DNA of 35,918 nt from JBDRCU01 sp043821485. Its GTDB lineage: Bacteria > Patescibacteriota > Minisyncoccia > 2-02-FULL-40-12 > IGHO2-01-FULL-4-A. Position numbers and translations under genes: made by a program. The stretch spans positions 1 through 35,918 of the forward strand of contig JBDRCU010000026.1 in assembly GCA_043821485.1 (NCBI GenBank), read 5' to 3'. Of the stretch, positions 23,131 to 31,332 are shown piece by piece. Every line of letters starts with the position of its first letter. Positions within the stretch are counted from its first letter, which is position 1. The notes under the pieces were generated by a model. The model was not told the origin of the DNA, did not search any database, and saw nothing but the letters and a program-made list of their open reading frames with translations.

Positions 23131-23403
23131 ATGAGCAGATACAAACAAATCCTGCAATCTTTGGGTGTTATAATCATAGGTATTGTACTCGTTCTAGGTT
23201 TTGTTGCGCTCGTTGAGGCAGGGACATTACAGCCTCCTTCAGCACCTTCGGAAAGCAGTGACCCTACTGATCTTACTAATATCTATGATGTACTGACAAC
23301 TGATTTCGATTCATCAAGTATTGCTTCCAATTCAGATGGAAGCGCGATAGGAATTGCTCGATGCATACTTGAGAAGATGCGCGGAAATAACGATGGGTGT
23401 TAA
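23131..23403 (+). CDS. Short secreted or anchored protein sharing an N-terminal module with the S74 fibre protein
   Basis: This 90-aa protein (ATG at 23131; another ATG at 23113 would add six residues) has one hydrophobic segment (LGVIIIGIVLVLGFVALVEAG). A short extracellular tail follows: LTNIYDVLTTDFDSSSIASN, then SDGS and a terminal CILEKMRGNNDGC. The pattern AG-T/S-L...IYD...DSS.I..NS.GS matches the N-terminus of the 26852-29167 protein. It may be a truncated relative or a small partner. It ends 25 bases before the WGENVGW protein. Confidence 0.7.
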   Translation: MSRYKQILQSLGVIIIGIVLVLGFVALVEAGTLQPPSAPSESSDPTDLTNIYDVLTTDFDSSSIASNSDGSAIGIARCILEKMRGNNDGC

Positions 23404-23428
23404 AAAACTATTTCAAAACAAATAGGAC

Positions 23429-25186
23429 ATGAAAAAATCCTACATAGCATTTACCGTATTAACTTTACTCTTGCTTACTGCTATACCTGCTTATGCCGGC
23501 AATATTAATACGTCTTCTTATGCATGGGGACAGGACATTGGCTGGCTTAATTGGGGTACAAGCGAAGGAGATATAACTGTTGATCACGAAAAACTGACAG
23601 GCTATGCATGGGGAGAAAATGTCGGATGGATAAGCCTTAACTGTTCAAATACAAATAGCTGTGCGACTGTTGACTACAAAGTTAGTAATACACAGGAAGG
23701 AGTATTGTCAGGCTATGCATGGGGAGAGAATGTCGGATGGATAAATTTCAGGCCCACATATGGAGGGGGTAGCATAAATACTGCCGGCCAATTTATGGGA
23801 TATATCTGGGGAGAAAATGTTGGATGGATAAGCCTTAACTGTGCGAATGGTACCGGCTCCTGCTCAACTGTAGACTTTTATGTCAGTACTACATGGATTC
23901 CATCTACAAGCGGCGGGAATACTGGACCGGGCACTCAGCCTCCGAATGAGACACCCGCACCTACGTCCGCGCCAACAACATCGCCAACTCCAACTCCGAC
24001 ACAAAGTCCAACAACAACGCCAACAGGAAACCCCACTCCCACGACAGCTCCTACTGGGACACCTTTTCCAACAGGAACCCCAGGCACAACACCAATAACT
24101 ACGCCCATAACATCTCCTCCTGTAGAATCCCCTACTGTCACAGTTCCTCCACGACCACCAACGCCAACATCTCCGCCTGAAAACATTTCTTTTATTAATA
24201 AAATCACAAACACCGCAACCAATGCCTCAAGGAAGGTAAGCGAAACAAGCGATGAAATTTCCATAGCAAGCGTGCCTTTTGTAATTGCCTCTTCTCTAAT
24301 GAGTTCTGCGAATCTGCTTTTCTCCGGAGTCGGAATCCTGCAATATCTGCGTTACGTAATAGGGATGATTGCAGTAATTCTTGGAATTAAAAAACGCGCA
24401 AAACCATGGGGTACAGTATTCAACTCAAAAACAATGCAACCTTTGCCGTTTACCTCTGTACAGTTACTCAATAAAGACAAGCGTGTAATCGAAACAAGAG
24501 TCACTGACAAAGATGGACGCTATGGCTTTATCCTTAATCCTGAATCTTTTGAAACAGATACGCCTGAAGTGATGATCAATGTTAATAGAAAAGGATTTGT
24601 ATTTCCTTCCAATCGCCCTCAAATGCCGCAAGGGCTAACGCTCTATCGAAATATTTATGCTGGCGGATTGATAAGATTTACGAAAGAATCTACTGTAAAC
24701 TATGACATTCCAATAGATCCGCTTGAAGAAGGACAGAAAGAAGCACGTAGTCTTGCCGGTCCTTTGAGAATGTTTATCCATAATTCATTTGTAAAGATAG
24801 TCAACATCGCATTTTGGATCAGTTTGGTATTTGTCCCCTTGAACTATATCTATGATCGTACTACATTTAATCTCGTATTACTCATTGTTCTTTTCGTAAT
24901 AAATATTTTCCGCATATTTGGAGATTTGAAAGAAAAGCCGTATGGAATGGTTGTTGATCGTTCCCGTATGAACCCTATGCCATATGCTTTAATTAGTGTC
25001 GACAGCAAAGAAGGCCAGCGAAAAGGATTTGCTGTTTCTGATGAATCTGGTAAATATATATTGATAACAGAAAAAGGACAATTTGATGTTTCCTTATTCA
25101 CGCCAGCAACAATACAACCTCCTAGGATACAGAAGATAGAAGTCGGGACTAAGAAAGGTTGGATAACCAAAAGATTTCATTTATAA
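23429..25186 (+). CDS. Surface protein with YxWGENVGW repeats, Pro/Thr stalk and membrane domain
   Basis: This 585-aa protein has a signal peptide (1-23, cleavage after AYA). Four repeats begin YAWGQDIGW (31), YAWGENVGW (59), YAWGENVGW (96) and YIWGENVGW (125), the later ones with paired Cys (ISLNC...C). A Pro/Thr-rich stalk of about 95 residues follows. Then come membrane helices (about 280-320), a carboxypeptidase-regulatory-like beta domain (VTDKDGRYGFIL), two more helices (IAFWISLVFVPLNYIY, LVLLIVLFVINIFRIF) and a second such domain (AVSDESGKYILI). It probably displays the Trp/Gly repeats outside the cell. The repeats resemble ones I have seen in CPR proteins, but I cannot name a family. 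Confidence 0.85.
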   Translation: MKKSYIAFTVLTLLLLTAIPAYAGNINTSSYAWGQDIGWLNWGTSEGDITVDHEKLTGYAWGENVGWISLNCSNTNSCATVDYKVSNTQEGVLSGYAWGENVGWINFRPTYGGGSINTAGQFMGYIWGENVGWISLNCANGTGSCSTVDFYVSTTWIPSTSGGNTGPGTQPPNETPAPTSAPTTSPTPTPTQSPTTTPTGNPTPTTAPTGTPFPTGTPGTTPITTPITSPPVESPTVTVPPRPPTPTSPPENISFINKITNTATNASRKVSETSDEISIASVPFVIASSLMSSANLLFSGVGILQYLRYVIGMIAVILGIKKRAKPWGTVFNSKTMQPLPFTSVQLLNKDKRVIETRVTDKDGRYGFILNPESFETDTPEVMINVNRKGFVFPSNRPQMPQGLTLYRNIYAGGLIRFTKESTVNYDIPIDPLEEGQKEARSLAGPLRMFIHNSFVKIVNIAFWISLVFVPLNYIYDRTTFNLVLLIVLFVINIFRIFGDLKEKPYGMVVDRSRMNPMPYALISVDSKEGQRKGFAVSDESGKYILITEKGQFDVSLFTPATIQPPRIQKIEVGTKKGWITKRFHL

Positions 25187-25194
25187 CAAAATAT

Positions 25195-26778
25195 ATGGCT
25201 AACAAAATATTCAAAAAAGTATTCCTTATCATATTAGACGGATTCGGTCTTGCTCCGCCAAGTCCGGGCAATGCAATACTAAACGCAAACATGCAATATA
25301 TTAATTCATTGCTTAGTTCTTATCCTTCATACAGTCTGCTTGCTTCCAGTCTTGTAGTCGGCCTGCCTTCAGGAAAATTCGGCAATAGCGAAGTTGGGCA
25401 TTCAGCTCTTGGAACAGGGCGTGTAGTAGTTCAGGATTGGGCGCGAATTAATAACGATGTTAAAGACGGATCTTTTTTTGAAAACAAAGCGCTACTGGAT
25501 ACAATCGAACACTGCAAACAAAATAACAGCAATCTGCATATTACAGGATGTTTCAGTACCGGAGGCGTGCACAGTCATCAGGATCATATGTTTGCGATTA
25601 TGGAACTCGCGAAAAAACAAGGATTCAATCGAATATTTCTTCATTTAATAACTGATGGCAAGGATACAAGCGCAACAGCATCTTTGGAGAGTCTCGCCAA
25701 ACTAGAGCCCTTGCTAAAAGATACAGGAGCACAAATCGCTTCAATCTCTGGCCGCGCCTATGGAATGGACAGGGTTTTTAACTGGCCCCTTACCAAACAA
25801 GTTTGGGATGTCATGGTAAACAGCAAAGGAGTCACGACTTACAATCCGAAAGAATATCTGGAAGAGTCCCATAAAAAAGGATTCACTGATAATGACGTAG
25901 TGCCAACGGTTGTGACGCAACAAGACCGAACGCCCATCGCTTCAATCAATGACAATGACGGAATTATATTCTTTGACTATCGCAATGATAGAATGAGACA
26001 AATTGTTAGGCCATTCGTTGTTTCTGATTTTAAAGAATTTGATAGAGTTAAAAATTTACAAAATCTTTTTATAACAACAATGACTCGCTATTCTTCAGAG
26101 CTTCCTGTGAATGCAATTGCATACGAATCACTGCAAATTGATAATGCACTCGGTGTCTCAGTCTCTAATGCGGGACTCAAACAAGTTAGAATAGCAGAAC
26201 AAGAAAAGAAAGCTCATGTTACAAACTTTTTCAATGGAGGTTCGCTCGAAGTACTTCCGGGATCTGAACGCATCATAGTAGAATCCAAGCGCCTCAAAGT
26301 AGATGAGCTTGCTCAACATCCGGAAATGGCAGCAGAAAAAGTTGTAGAAACAGTATTACAAAAAGCAAAAGAAAATTTTTCTCTTTATGTCGTAAACTTC
26401 GCTAATGCGGATATGGTTGCACATACCGGGAATCTCGATGCAACGATCAAAGCGCTCAAAGTACTGGATGCTTCCCTTAAACAAGTTGTTGGACCGATTC
26501 TTCAAGATCCAGAAAGCGCAATTGTACTCACATGCGACCATGGTAATTCAGAAGAGTTAATTGATCCCCTCACGGGAGGACCGGACACGCAACACTCTAC
26601 CAATCCTGTACCCGTGATATTCATGGGAAAAGGCCTTGAGGCTGATAATACTGGAAAAACCCTTGAAACCCTCTCAAATGAACAACCAATGGGCAGTTTA
26701 ATTGACGTTGCTCCTTCTGTATTGTCTTTGCTGGGGATAACTAAGCCCTCAGAAATGACCGGAAACTCATTAATTTGA
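25195..26778 (+). CDS. gpmI: 2,3-bisphosphoglycerate-independent phosphoglycerate mutase
   Basis: This 527-aa iPGM interconverts 3- and 2-phosphoglycerate with two Mn ions. Seen motifs are LILDGFG-type metal ligand D15, FGNSEVGHSALGTGR with the phosphoryl-accepting Ser at about 65, HLITDGKDTSATAS, FFDYRNDRMRQI, NFANADMVAHTGN and CDHGNSEEL. I chose the ATG at 25195 (MANKIFKKVF), eight bases after the preceding stop; an upstream start at 25159 would overlap that gene. Its product feeds the enolase cluster at 30-32 kb. Confidence 0.95.
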   Translation: MANKIFKKVFLIILDGFGLAPPSPGNAILNANMQYINSLLSSYPSYSLLASSLVVGLPSGKFGNSEVGHSALGTGRVVVQDWARINNDVKDGSFFENKALLDTIEHCKQNNSNLHITGCFSTGGVHSHQDHMFAIMELAKKQGFNRIFLHLITDGKDTSATASLESLAKLEPLLKDTGAQIASISGRAYGMDRVFNWPLTKQVWDVMVNSKGVTTYNPKEYLEESHKKGFTDNDVVPTVVTQQDRTPIASINDNDGIIFFDYRNDRMRQIVRPFVVSDFKEFDRVKNLQNLFITTMTRYSSELPVNAIAYESLQIDNALGVSVSNAGLKQVRIAEQEKKAHVTNFFNGGSLEVLPGSERIIVESKRLKVDELAQHPEMAAEKVVETVLQKAKENFSLYVVNFANADMVAHTGNLDATIKALKVLDASLKQVVGPILQDPESAIVLTCDHGNSEELIDPLTGGPDTQHSTNPVPVIFMGKGLEADNTGKTLETLSNEQPMGSLIDVAPSVLSLLGITKPSEMTGNSLI

Positions 26779-26784
26779 TATAAT
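26776..26784 (+). promoter_or_regulatory. Extended -10 promoter overlapping the gpmI stop codon
   Basis: TGATATAAT is a perfect extended -10 element, and its TGA is the gpmI stop codon. It would start transcription near 26791, giving the fibre gene a leader of about 60 nt. No good -35 box is seen, as is common for extended -10 promoters. Confidence 0.6.
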
Positions 26785-26851
26785 AGAGGTACTACGCTAG
26801 CACATATATAACTTTGCGTAAGTGTTTTTTGGCGTAGCAATACAAGACCCA

Positions 26852-29167
26852 ATGGGTTTAAATAACCGAAATTTGAAAGTAGATATAATACGAGGATTTT
26901 TTGTCGTTGTTTTTGCATTTGTTCTTTTGCTTGGAATCACTCGCGCGGGAAGCTTATCCCCCTCTGCCAGCCCTGCAGGAACATTCAAGACGCTTCAACA
27001 AATATATGATCCCATAGCCAGCACAGCTTACGATTCTTCGGCTATCAGTGCCAATTCCAATGGAAGTCTTTTGCAAATTTTAAAACAAATAGATGCTACT
27101 CAATTCTGGGCTTCCACAAGCGCTGATGTTTACAATACTAATAGCGGCAACATTGGAATAGGCACTACAAGTCCTGGAGCCAGACTGGATGTATGGGGTT
27201 CAGCTATATTCAATGAAGGTGGCGCGGATAATGATTTTCGAATTGAAGGAGATACGGATGCTAATCTGGTTTTTGTAGATGCAGGAAATGATTATGTACT
27301 ATTCGGTACAGCTACCGACCCTGATCAGGCATACAAGGTTGGAGTTGGAGCAACAGATACATCTACAGCCCTCCAAAAACTCTTTTCGGTCTATTACGTA
27401 GCCAGTCCGAGCTCAAACTCTTCTGCACAAAAAACTGGGATAGGTTCGAGTGTCGAAGTAAGTCCTGATAACTCAAAAAATTTCACTGGTATAAGATCTT
27501 ACCTGTCTACTCTATGGTTCCGGGGATCTGGAACCATAGATAATGCATGGACTATGTCCGGAGGTCTAACTCATAGCGGAACAGGAACAGTCACAGATGC
27601 TTTCGGTGTTGCCTCCACATTCCTTAATGCCAGCACAGGAACAATAGAAAATGCATATGGGTTCAGGGCTAGCTCATTTAATAATACTGGGGGAGGAACA
27701 TTTACAAATGCTTATGGTCTTTACATAGACGAACCCGCATCAACTGTTACCAATAAATATGCAATAGTAACAGAAGGCGGAGATATCATATTCAACGAGG
27801 ATGGGGGCGACTACGACCTAAGAGCTGAGGGCGACAACGACGCTAATCTTCTCTTCCTCGATGCTTCCTCTGATCGTATAGGAATAGGCACTAATGTACC
27901 TACAACCAAACTCGATGTTATTGGTTCTACATCTGTATCGTCAAACTTTGAAGTAGGAGGATATGCATCATTATCGAATACATTATTTATAACCCTCGCA
28001 AATCCCGAGTCCATCCCAGCTGATAGCTGGGGAAATGTAGGCATCGGTACGAATAATCCAACTGAAAAATTCGTAATAACAACTGCTTTTGATTCAGGAG
28101 CAATAGCATCAATATCAGCATGGGTCAAACCAAGATTCAAAGCTCCTGATAGTGCACAAACATTATGTTCAACAACTGATGGAGCAATTTCAGAATGTTC
28201 TTCAAGCGAGAAATACAAAAACAGTATAGAATCTCTGCAATTTAACAAAGAGGCTCTATTTAAATTACGTCCGATATCCTATAAGTGGAACGGTAGCGAA
28301 CTTGATGACATAGGGTTAGTCGCAGAAGAAGTTTACGAAGCAATGCCCGATTTAGCACTCATGAAAGGAACTACGCCTACTGGCGTGAAGTATGATCGTC
28401 TTGCAGTATATCTTCTCAATATCGTAAAAGAGCATGACGCTGCCATATCCAGTCTGACAACAGGAAATTCAGATAATCTCACCCCTATTAACTCCACTTT
28501 CATAAATAACTCCACAGATTTTTCTGGCAAGATATATTTCAATAGTGATACTGGAGGATTTGCAAAAATTGAAGAAGGACAGAAAAAAGTAAGAATTGAT
28601 TTTGACAAACCTTACAATGAGCCCCCGGTGGTAACAGCAACTATGACGCTCGACCAAGAAGAAACTGCAAACGATTCAAAAGATTTGATCTTTAATGACA
28701 ATATTAAATATCTGATTACAGAACAAAGCGAGAATGGTTTCTCGATAGAAATAAACAAAACAGCATCAACTACACTGTCATTCAACTGGCTTGCTATCGG
28801 AATCAAATCAGCCAAAACATTCTGGTCAGTAGATGGAGATGGCACCGTAGTTGAAAAACTCGATACAAATACCATACCACCAGCCCCATCCGGCGAATCA
28901 TCTCCTACAGCGACCCCAACACCTGAAGTGACACCTGAACCAACACCTGAAGCTACAACTGAACCAACACCGGAAGCTACAACTGAACCAACACCGGAAG
29001 TGACACCCGAAACAACTCCTGAACCGACAAGCAGCCCAGAACCTACTGTCAGCCCAGAGATAACTCCAGATTTGACTCCAACGCCCGAACCAACACCGAT
29101 TCCGACTCCAGAGCCAACACTTCCCCCCACACCAGAACCCACTCCAGAGCCTACGCCTGAAATTTAA
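26852..29167 (+). CDS. Fibre protein with peptidase S74 chaperone, H-lectin-like domain and Thr/Pro/Glu tail
   Basis: This 771-aa protein starts at the ATG at 26852 (MGLNNRNLKVD); an in-frame GTG at 26822 is less likely. After an N-terminal hydrophobic segment (about 14-34) come fibre motifs (NIGIGTTSPGARLDVWGSA, RIGIGTNVPTTKLDVIGS). A peptidase S74 domain lies at about 448-540. Its expected Ser-Lys dyad is in SSEKYKNSI (five residues apart), followed by DDIGLVAEEVYEAMPD and VKYDRLAVYLLNIVKEHD. An H-type-lectin-like beta domain follows (about 556-653, KKVRIDFDKPYNEPPVVTAT). The last 95 residues are a PTPE-type tail without a sorting motif or membrane helix. S74 domains trimerise fibres and cleave themselves off. 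Confidence 0.88.
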   Translation: MGLNNRNLKVDIIRGFFVVVFAFVLLLGITRAGSLSPSASPAGTFKTLQQIYDPIASTAYDSSAISANSNGSLLQILKQIDATQFWASTSADVYNTNSGNIGIGTTSPGARLDVWGSAIFNEGGADNDFRIEGDTDANLVFVDAGNDYVLFGTATDPDQAYKVGVGATDTSTALQKLFSVYYVASPSSNSSAQKTGIGSSVEVSPDNSKNFTGIRSYLSTLWFRGSGTIDNAWTMSGGLTHSGTGTVTDAFGVASTFLNASTGTIENAYGFRASSFNNTGGGTFTNAYGLYIDEPASTVTNKYAIVTEGGDIIFNEDGGDYDLRAEGDNDANLLFLDASSDRIGIGTNVPTTKLDVIGSTSVSSNFEVGGYASLSNTLFITLANPESIPADSWGNVGIGTNNPTEKFVITTAFDSGAIASISAWVKPRFKAPDSAQTLCSTTDGAISECSSSEKYKNSIESLQFNKEALFKLRPISYKWNGSELDDIGLVAEEVYEAMPDLALMKGTTPTGVKYDRLAVYLLNIVKEHDAAISSLTTGNSDNLTPINSTFINNSTDFSGKIYFNSDTGGFAKIEEGQKKVRIDFDKPYNEPPVVTATMTLDQEETANDSKDLIFNDNIKYLITEQSENGFSIEINKTASTTLSFNWLAIGIKSAKTFWSVDGDGTVVEKLDTNTIPPAPSGESSPTATPTPEVTPEPTPEATTEPTPEATTEPTPEVTPETTPEPTSSPEPTVSPEITPDLTPTPEPTPIPTPEPTLPPTPEPTPEPTPEI
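28946..28993 (+). repeat. 24-bp tandem repeat in the Thr/Pro/Glu tail
   Basis: Two 24-bp units encoding PEATTEPT differ at one base, and degenerate copies stand on both sides (28916-29160). The unit is a multiple of three, so slippage would change tail length without a frameshift. Confidence 0.8.
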
Positions 29168-29877
29168 ATCAATCCGTGTAAATAGGCTTTTCTTAATTTT
29201 TCCGGAAAACGTTCTATAGAATACCTCAACATAGTTCGAGGCATTTTTTTATAATACTTCCCAAGAAACCTCTCTTCTTCCTTCTGGTCCTTCTTCCCTA
29301 CTTCACGCAACATCCAACCCACTGCTTTATGGATTAAATCATGCACATCGTGAAGTAATATCTTTGATATCGCCAATGTATCTTTATAGCCCCCCTCTCT
29401 TATAAAATAAGCTGTCGAAATAATTGCAATGCGTTTTTTCCATAAATCTTTAGATCGTGCAAATTTGTATAATATTTTCCGCTTGCTCGCACTTTGATTC
29501 CAAAGATAATCTCCTACTATCCTAGGCGCTGATATATCAACAATATCCCAATTATTAATATAATCTGTATTTTTAATATATAGATCGAAAACTATTCTTT
29601 TTACACTGTCATCACCTTTTTGAAATTTATGAATCAATATCAATAAAGCAACCTGTCTTTCTTCATGAATTTTAGAATGCAATAACTTTTGTACATCAAT
29701 CAAAGAAAGATCTTGAAAATCTTTTGCTACACTTCGCATGTCCCCGCTTATAACCCCTATGAAAATATCTCCCTCTCCGTATTCCCCTTTTCCAGTCTTA
29801 AAAAACCACTCATTGGCCTTTTTACGTTCAGGGCTTGAGTACGAACGTAACGTTTTCTTTAATTTGATTAAATTCAT
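29164..29877 (-). CDS. AlkD-like DNA alkylation repair glycosylase
   Basis: This 237-aa HEAT-like helical protein matches the AlkC/AlkD DNA glycosylase family, which removes bulky cationic alkylpurines such as 3-methyladenine. The signature is YINNWDIVDISAP, with the catalytic Asp of AlkD in NWDxVD. RSKDLWKKRIAIIST and HDLIHKAVGWMLREVGKKD are also typical. It overlaps the end of the fibre gene by four bases, tail to tail. A perfect palindrome upstream separates it from the next operon. Confidence 0.92.
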   Translation of the reverse strand: MNLIKLKKTLRSYSSPERKKANEWFFKTGKGEYGEGDIFIGVISGDMRSVAKDFQDLSLIDVQKLLHSKIHEERQVALLILIHKFQKGDDSVKRIVFDLYIKNTDYINNWDIVDISAPRIVGDYLWNQSASKRKILYKFARSKDLWKKRIAIISTAYFIREGGYKDTLAISKILLHDVHDLIHKAVGWMLREVGKKDQKEEERFLGKYYKKMPRTMLRYSIERFPEKLRKAYLHGLI

Positions 29878-29899
29878 ATTATTTCACCAATCCCCTAAA

Positions 29900-29927
29900 C
29901 TAAAAAATCCTCTAGAGGATTTTTTAG
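29900..29927. terminator. Perfect 28-bp palindrome, bidirectional terminator
   Basis: Two 14-nt arms (CTAAAAAATCCTCT and its exact complement) join without a loop, flanked by A and T runs. It can stop transcription from the pyk side on minus before the AlkD gene. The following stretch to 30071 shows nothing else I can identify. Confidence 0.75.
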
Positions 29928-30071
29928 TAGGCTCGGAAAGTATATCAAGTAATAAATTACAAGAATGACATTTCCTTACAGTCGTGTCTTCCACTTACCG
30001 AACCTGAAGACATATTACTACTCTATAGACTACCTTGCAAGATTAGTTATCCACAGATGGCTATAGTTCGA

Positions 30072-30878
30072 TTATAGCTGATTAACCCCTCCGCTTACTC
30101 TGTGTTTCTCTGCTTCAACAACGATTTTCTCCATTATAGCTACTGTTTCAACCGGGTACTGCCCTGTTGCGCTTTCTTCAGATAACATGACTGCATCAGA
30201 TCCTATTACTATTGCATATGCAACATCTGTCACTTCTGCGCGGGTTGGTGTGGGATTCTTGGTCATTGATAAAAGCATCTGCGTTGCTGTAATAATCGGC
30301 TTGCCTGCTTTCTTGGCCTTTGCAATAAGCTCTCTTTGTACGAACGGCAAACGCTCTATCGGAATATTCTCGCCTAAATCCCCTCTTCCAATCATTATTG
30401 CATCTGACTCGGCTGCTATTTCATCAAAATTATCAATTGCTTCCTGACGCTCAATCTTTGCCATAACTTTAGCATTACCTCCAAGTTTTTGTATTTCTTC
30501 CTTGAGTGCCACCATGTCAGACCCAGAACCAACAAATGACATAACAATATATTCAACATTGTGCTTCAACCCAAATTCAAGATCCTTAAGATCTTTTTCT
30601 GTAAGCACTCCTTTGACTGTTTGCGAAGATGGATCAAATGTATGCCCTTCACCTGTCTTCATTCTAGGGCCGGATAGATCCTGCAGGATTGGAATACTGC
30701 GTCCTGCTTCATCTGCAACTTCACGAAGTGTTTTTATATAATGTTCATGCTCTTCATAGGTACCATGTGAAAAATTAAGCCTCATAACATCCATCTGATG
30801 TTCAACCATTGCCTTAAGTATCTCTTTTGTTTTACTAGCAGGACCAACTGTGGCCACTATTTGTGCTCTTGATGCCAT
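30072..30878 (-). CDS. pyk: Minimal pyruvate kinase lacking B (lid) and C (regulatory) domains
   Basis: This 268-aa protein is the TIM-barrel A domain of pyruvate kinase, which converts PEP and ADP to pyruvate and ATP. It keeps VMRLNFSHG (R33), LQDLSGPRMKTG (D67), catalytic K141 and E143 in MAKIERQEA, D167 in GRGDLGENIP, TATQMLLSM (T198), and NPTPTRAEVTDVAYAI with AVMLSEESATGQYPVE. Normally about 100 residues of B domain separate the DxxGP strand from LTEKD; here there are only about 20 (77-92). The protein stops soon after VVEAEKHR, without the roughly 120-residue allosteric C domain. The usual length is about 470 aa. There is no frameshift. It follows enolase by ten bases. Confidence 0.88.
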   Translation of the reverse strand: MASRAQIVATVGPASKTKEILKAMVEHQMDVMRLNFSHGTYEEHEHYIKTLREVADEAGRSIPILQDLSGPRMKTGEGHTFDPSSQTVKGVLTEKDLKDLEFGLKHNVEYIVMSFVGSGSDMVALKEEIQKLGGNAKVMAKIERQEAIDNFDEIAAESDAIMIGRGDLGENIPIERLPFVQRELIAKAKKAGKPIITATQMLLSMTKNPTPTRAEVTDVAYAIVIGSDAVMLSEESATGQYPVETVAIMEKIVVEAEKHRVSGGVNQL

Positions 30879-30888
30879 GGTAATTTTA

Positions 30889-31311
30889 TTAACTTGTAAT
30901 ATGTTTTAATCTATTTAATTTTGCTGTACGCTCTCCACGCCTTGGCGCGCCTGCTTTTATTCCAAAAACTCCAAATGCATAGGCTAAGTCAGCAATAAAA
31001 TCATCATTTGTTTCTCCGCTTCTGTGGCTTACAATACATTCCACATTATTCTCACGAGCCAATTTCATCGTATCCAATGTCTCACTCAATGTCCCTATTT
31101 GATTTGGTTTGATAATTACTGCATTAACACTTTTAGCATCGATAGCCTGCTGTAGACGTTCCACGCTGGTTACAGTAAGATCGTCTCCCACGCAAAGCGG
31201 ACTTCCCCCAAGAGCGAGGAATCCAGCAAATGACTCAAAATCATTTTCATCAAAAGGATCTTCAATCGACACAAATGGAAATTGTTTTATCAGATCTTTA
31301 TAAAATTCCAT
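30889..31311 (-). CDS. eno: Enolase, C-terminal part (split by an in-frame stop)
   Basis: This 140-aa frame holds the second half of the enolase barrel: SIEDPFDENDFESFA and VGDDLTVT (Mg ligands), NAVIIKPNQIGTLSET (catalytic Lys), IVSHRSGETNDDFIADLA, and IKAGAPRRGERTAKLNRL (substrate-binding Lys). It continues the upstream part in the same frame; only one UAA and seven sense codons lie between that part and the ATG at 31311. No ribosome-binding site is visible at that ATG. It is annotated separately because the sequence as given has a stop. Confidence 0.85.
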   Translation of the reverse strand: MEFYKDLIKQFPFVSIEDPFDENDFESFAGFLALGGSPLCVGDDLTVTSVERLQQAIDAKSVNAVIIKPNQIGTLSETLDTMKLARENNVECIVSHRSGETNDDFIADLAYAFGVFGIKAGAPRRGERTAKLNRLKHITS

Positions 31312-31332
31312 AAATTCTTCTTTAGAATAATC

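Noticed and set aside
23935..24264. Minus-strand Gly/Val-rich frame opposite the Pro/Thr stalk
   Set aside because: It is the antisense reading of Pro/Thr codons (Gly/Val), with no start context and no family.
30072..30878. Frameshift as the cause of the short pyruvate kinase
   Set aside because: The frame is continuous across the missing B domain with LTEKD directly following, and no B- or C-domain remnants appear in other frames nearby.
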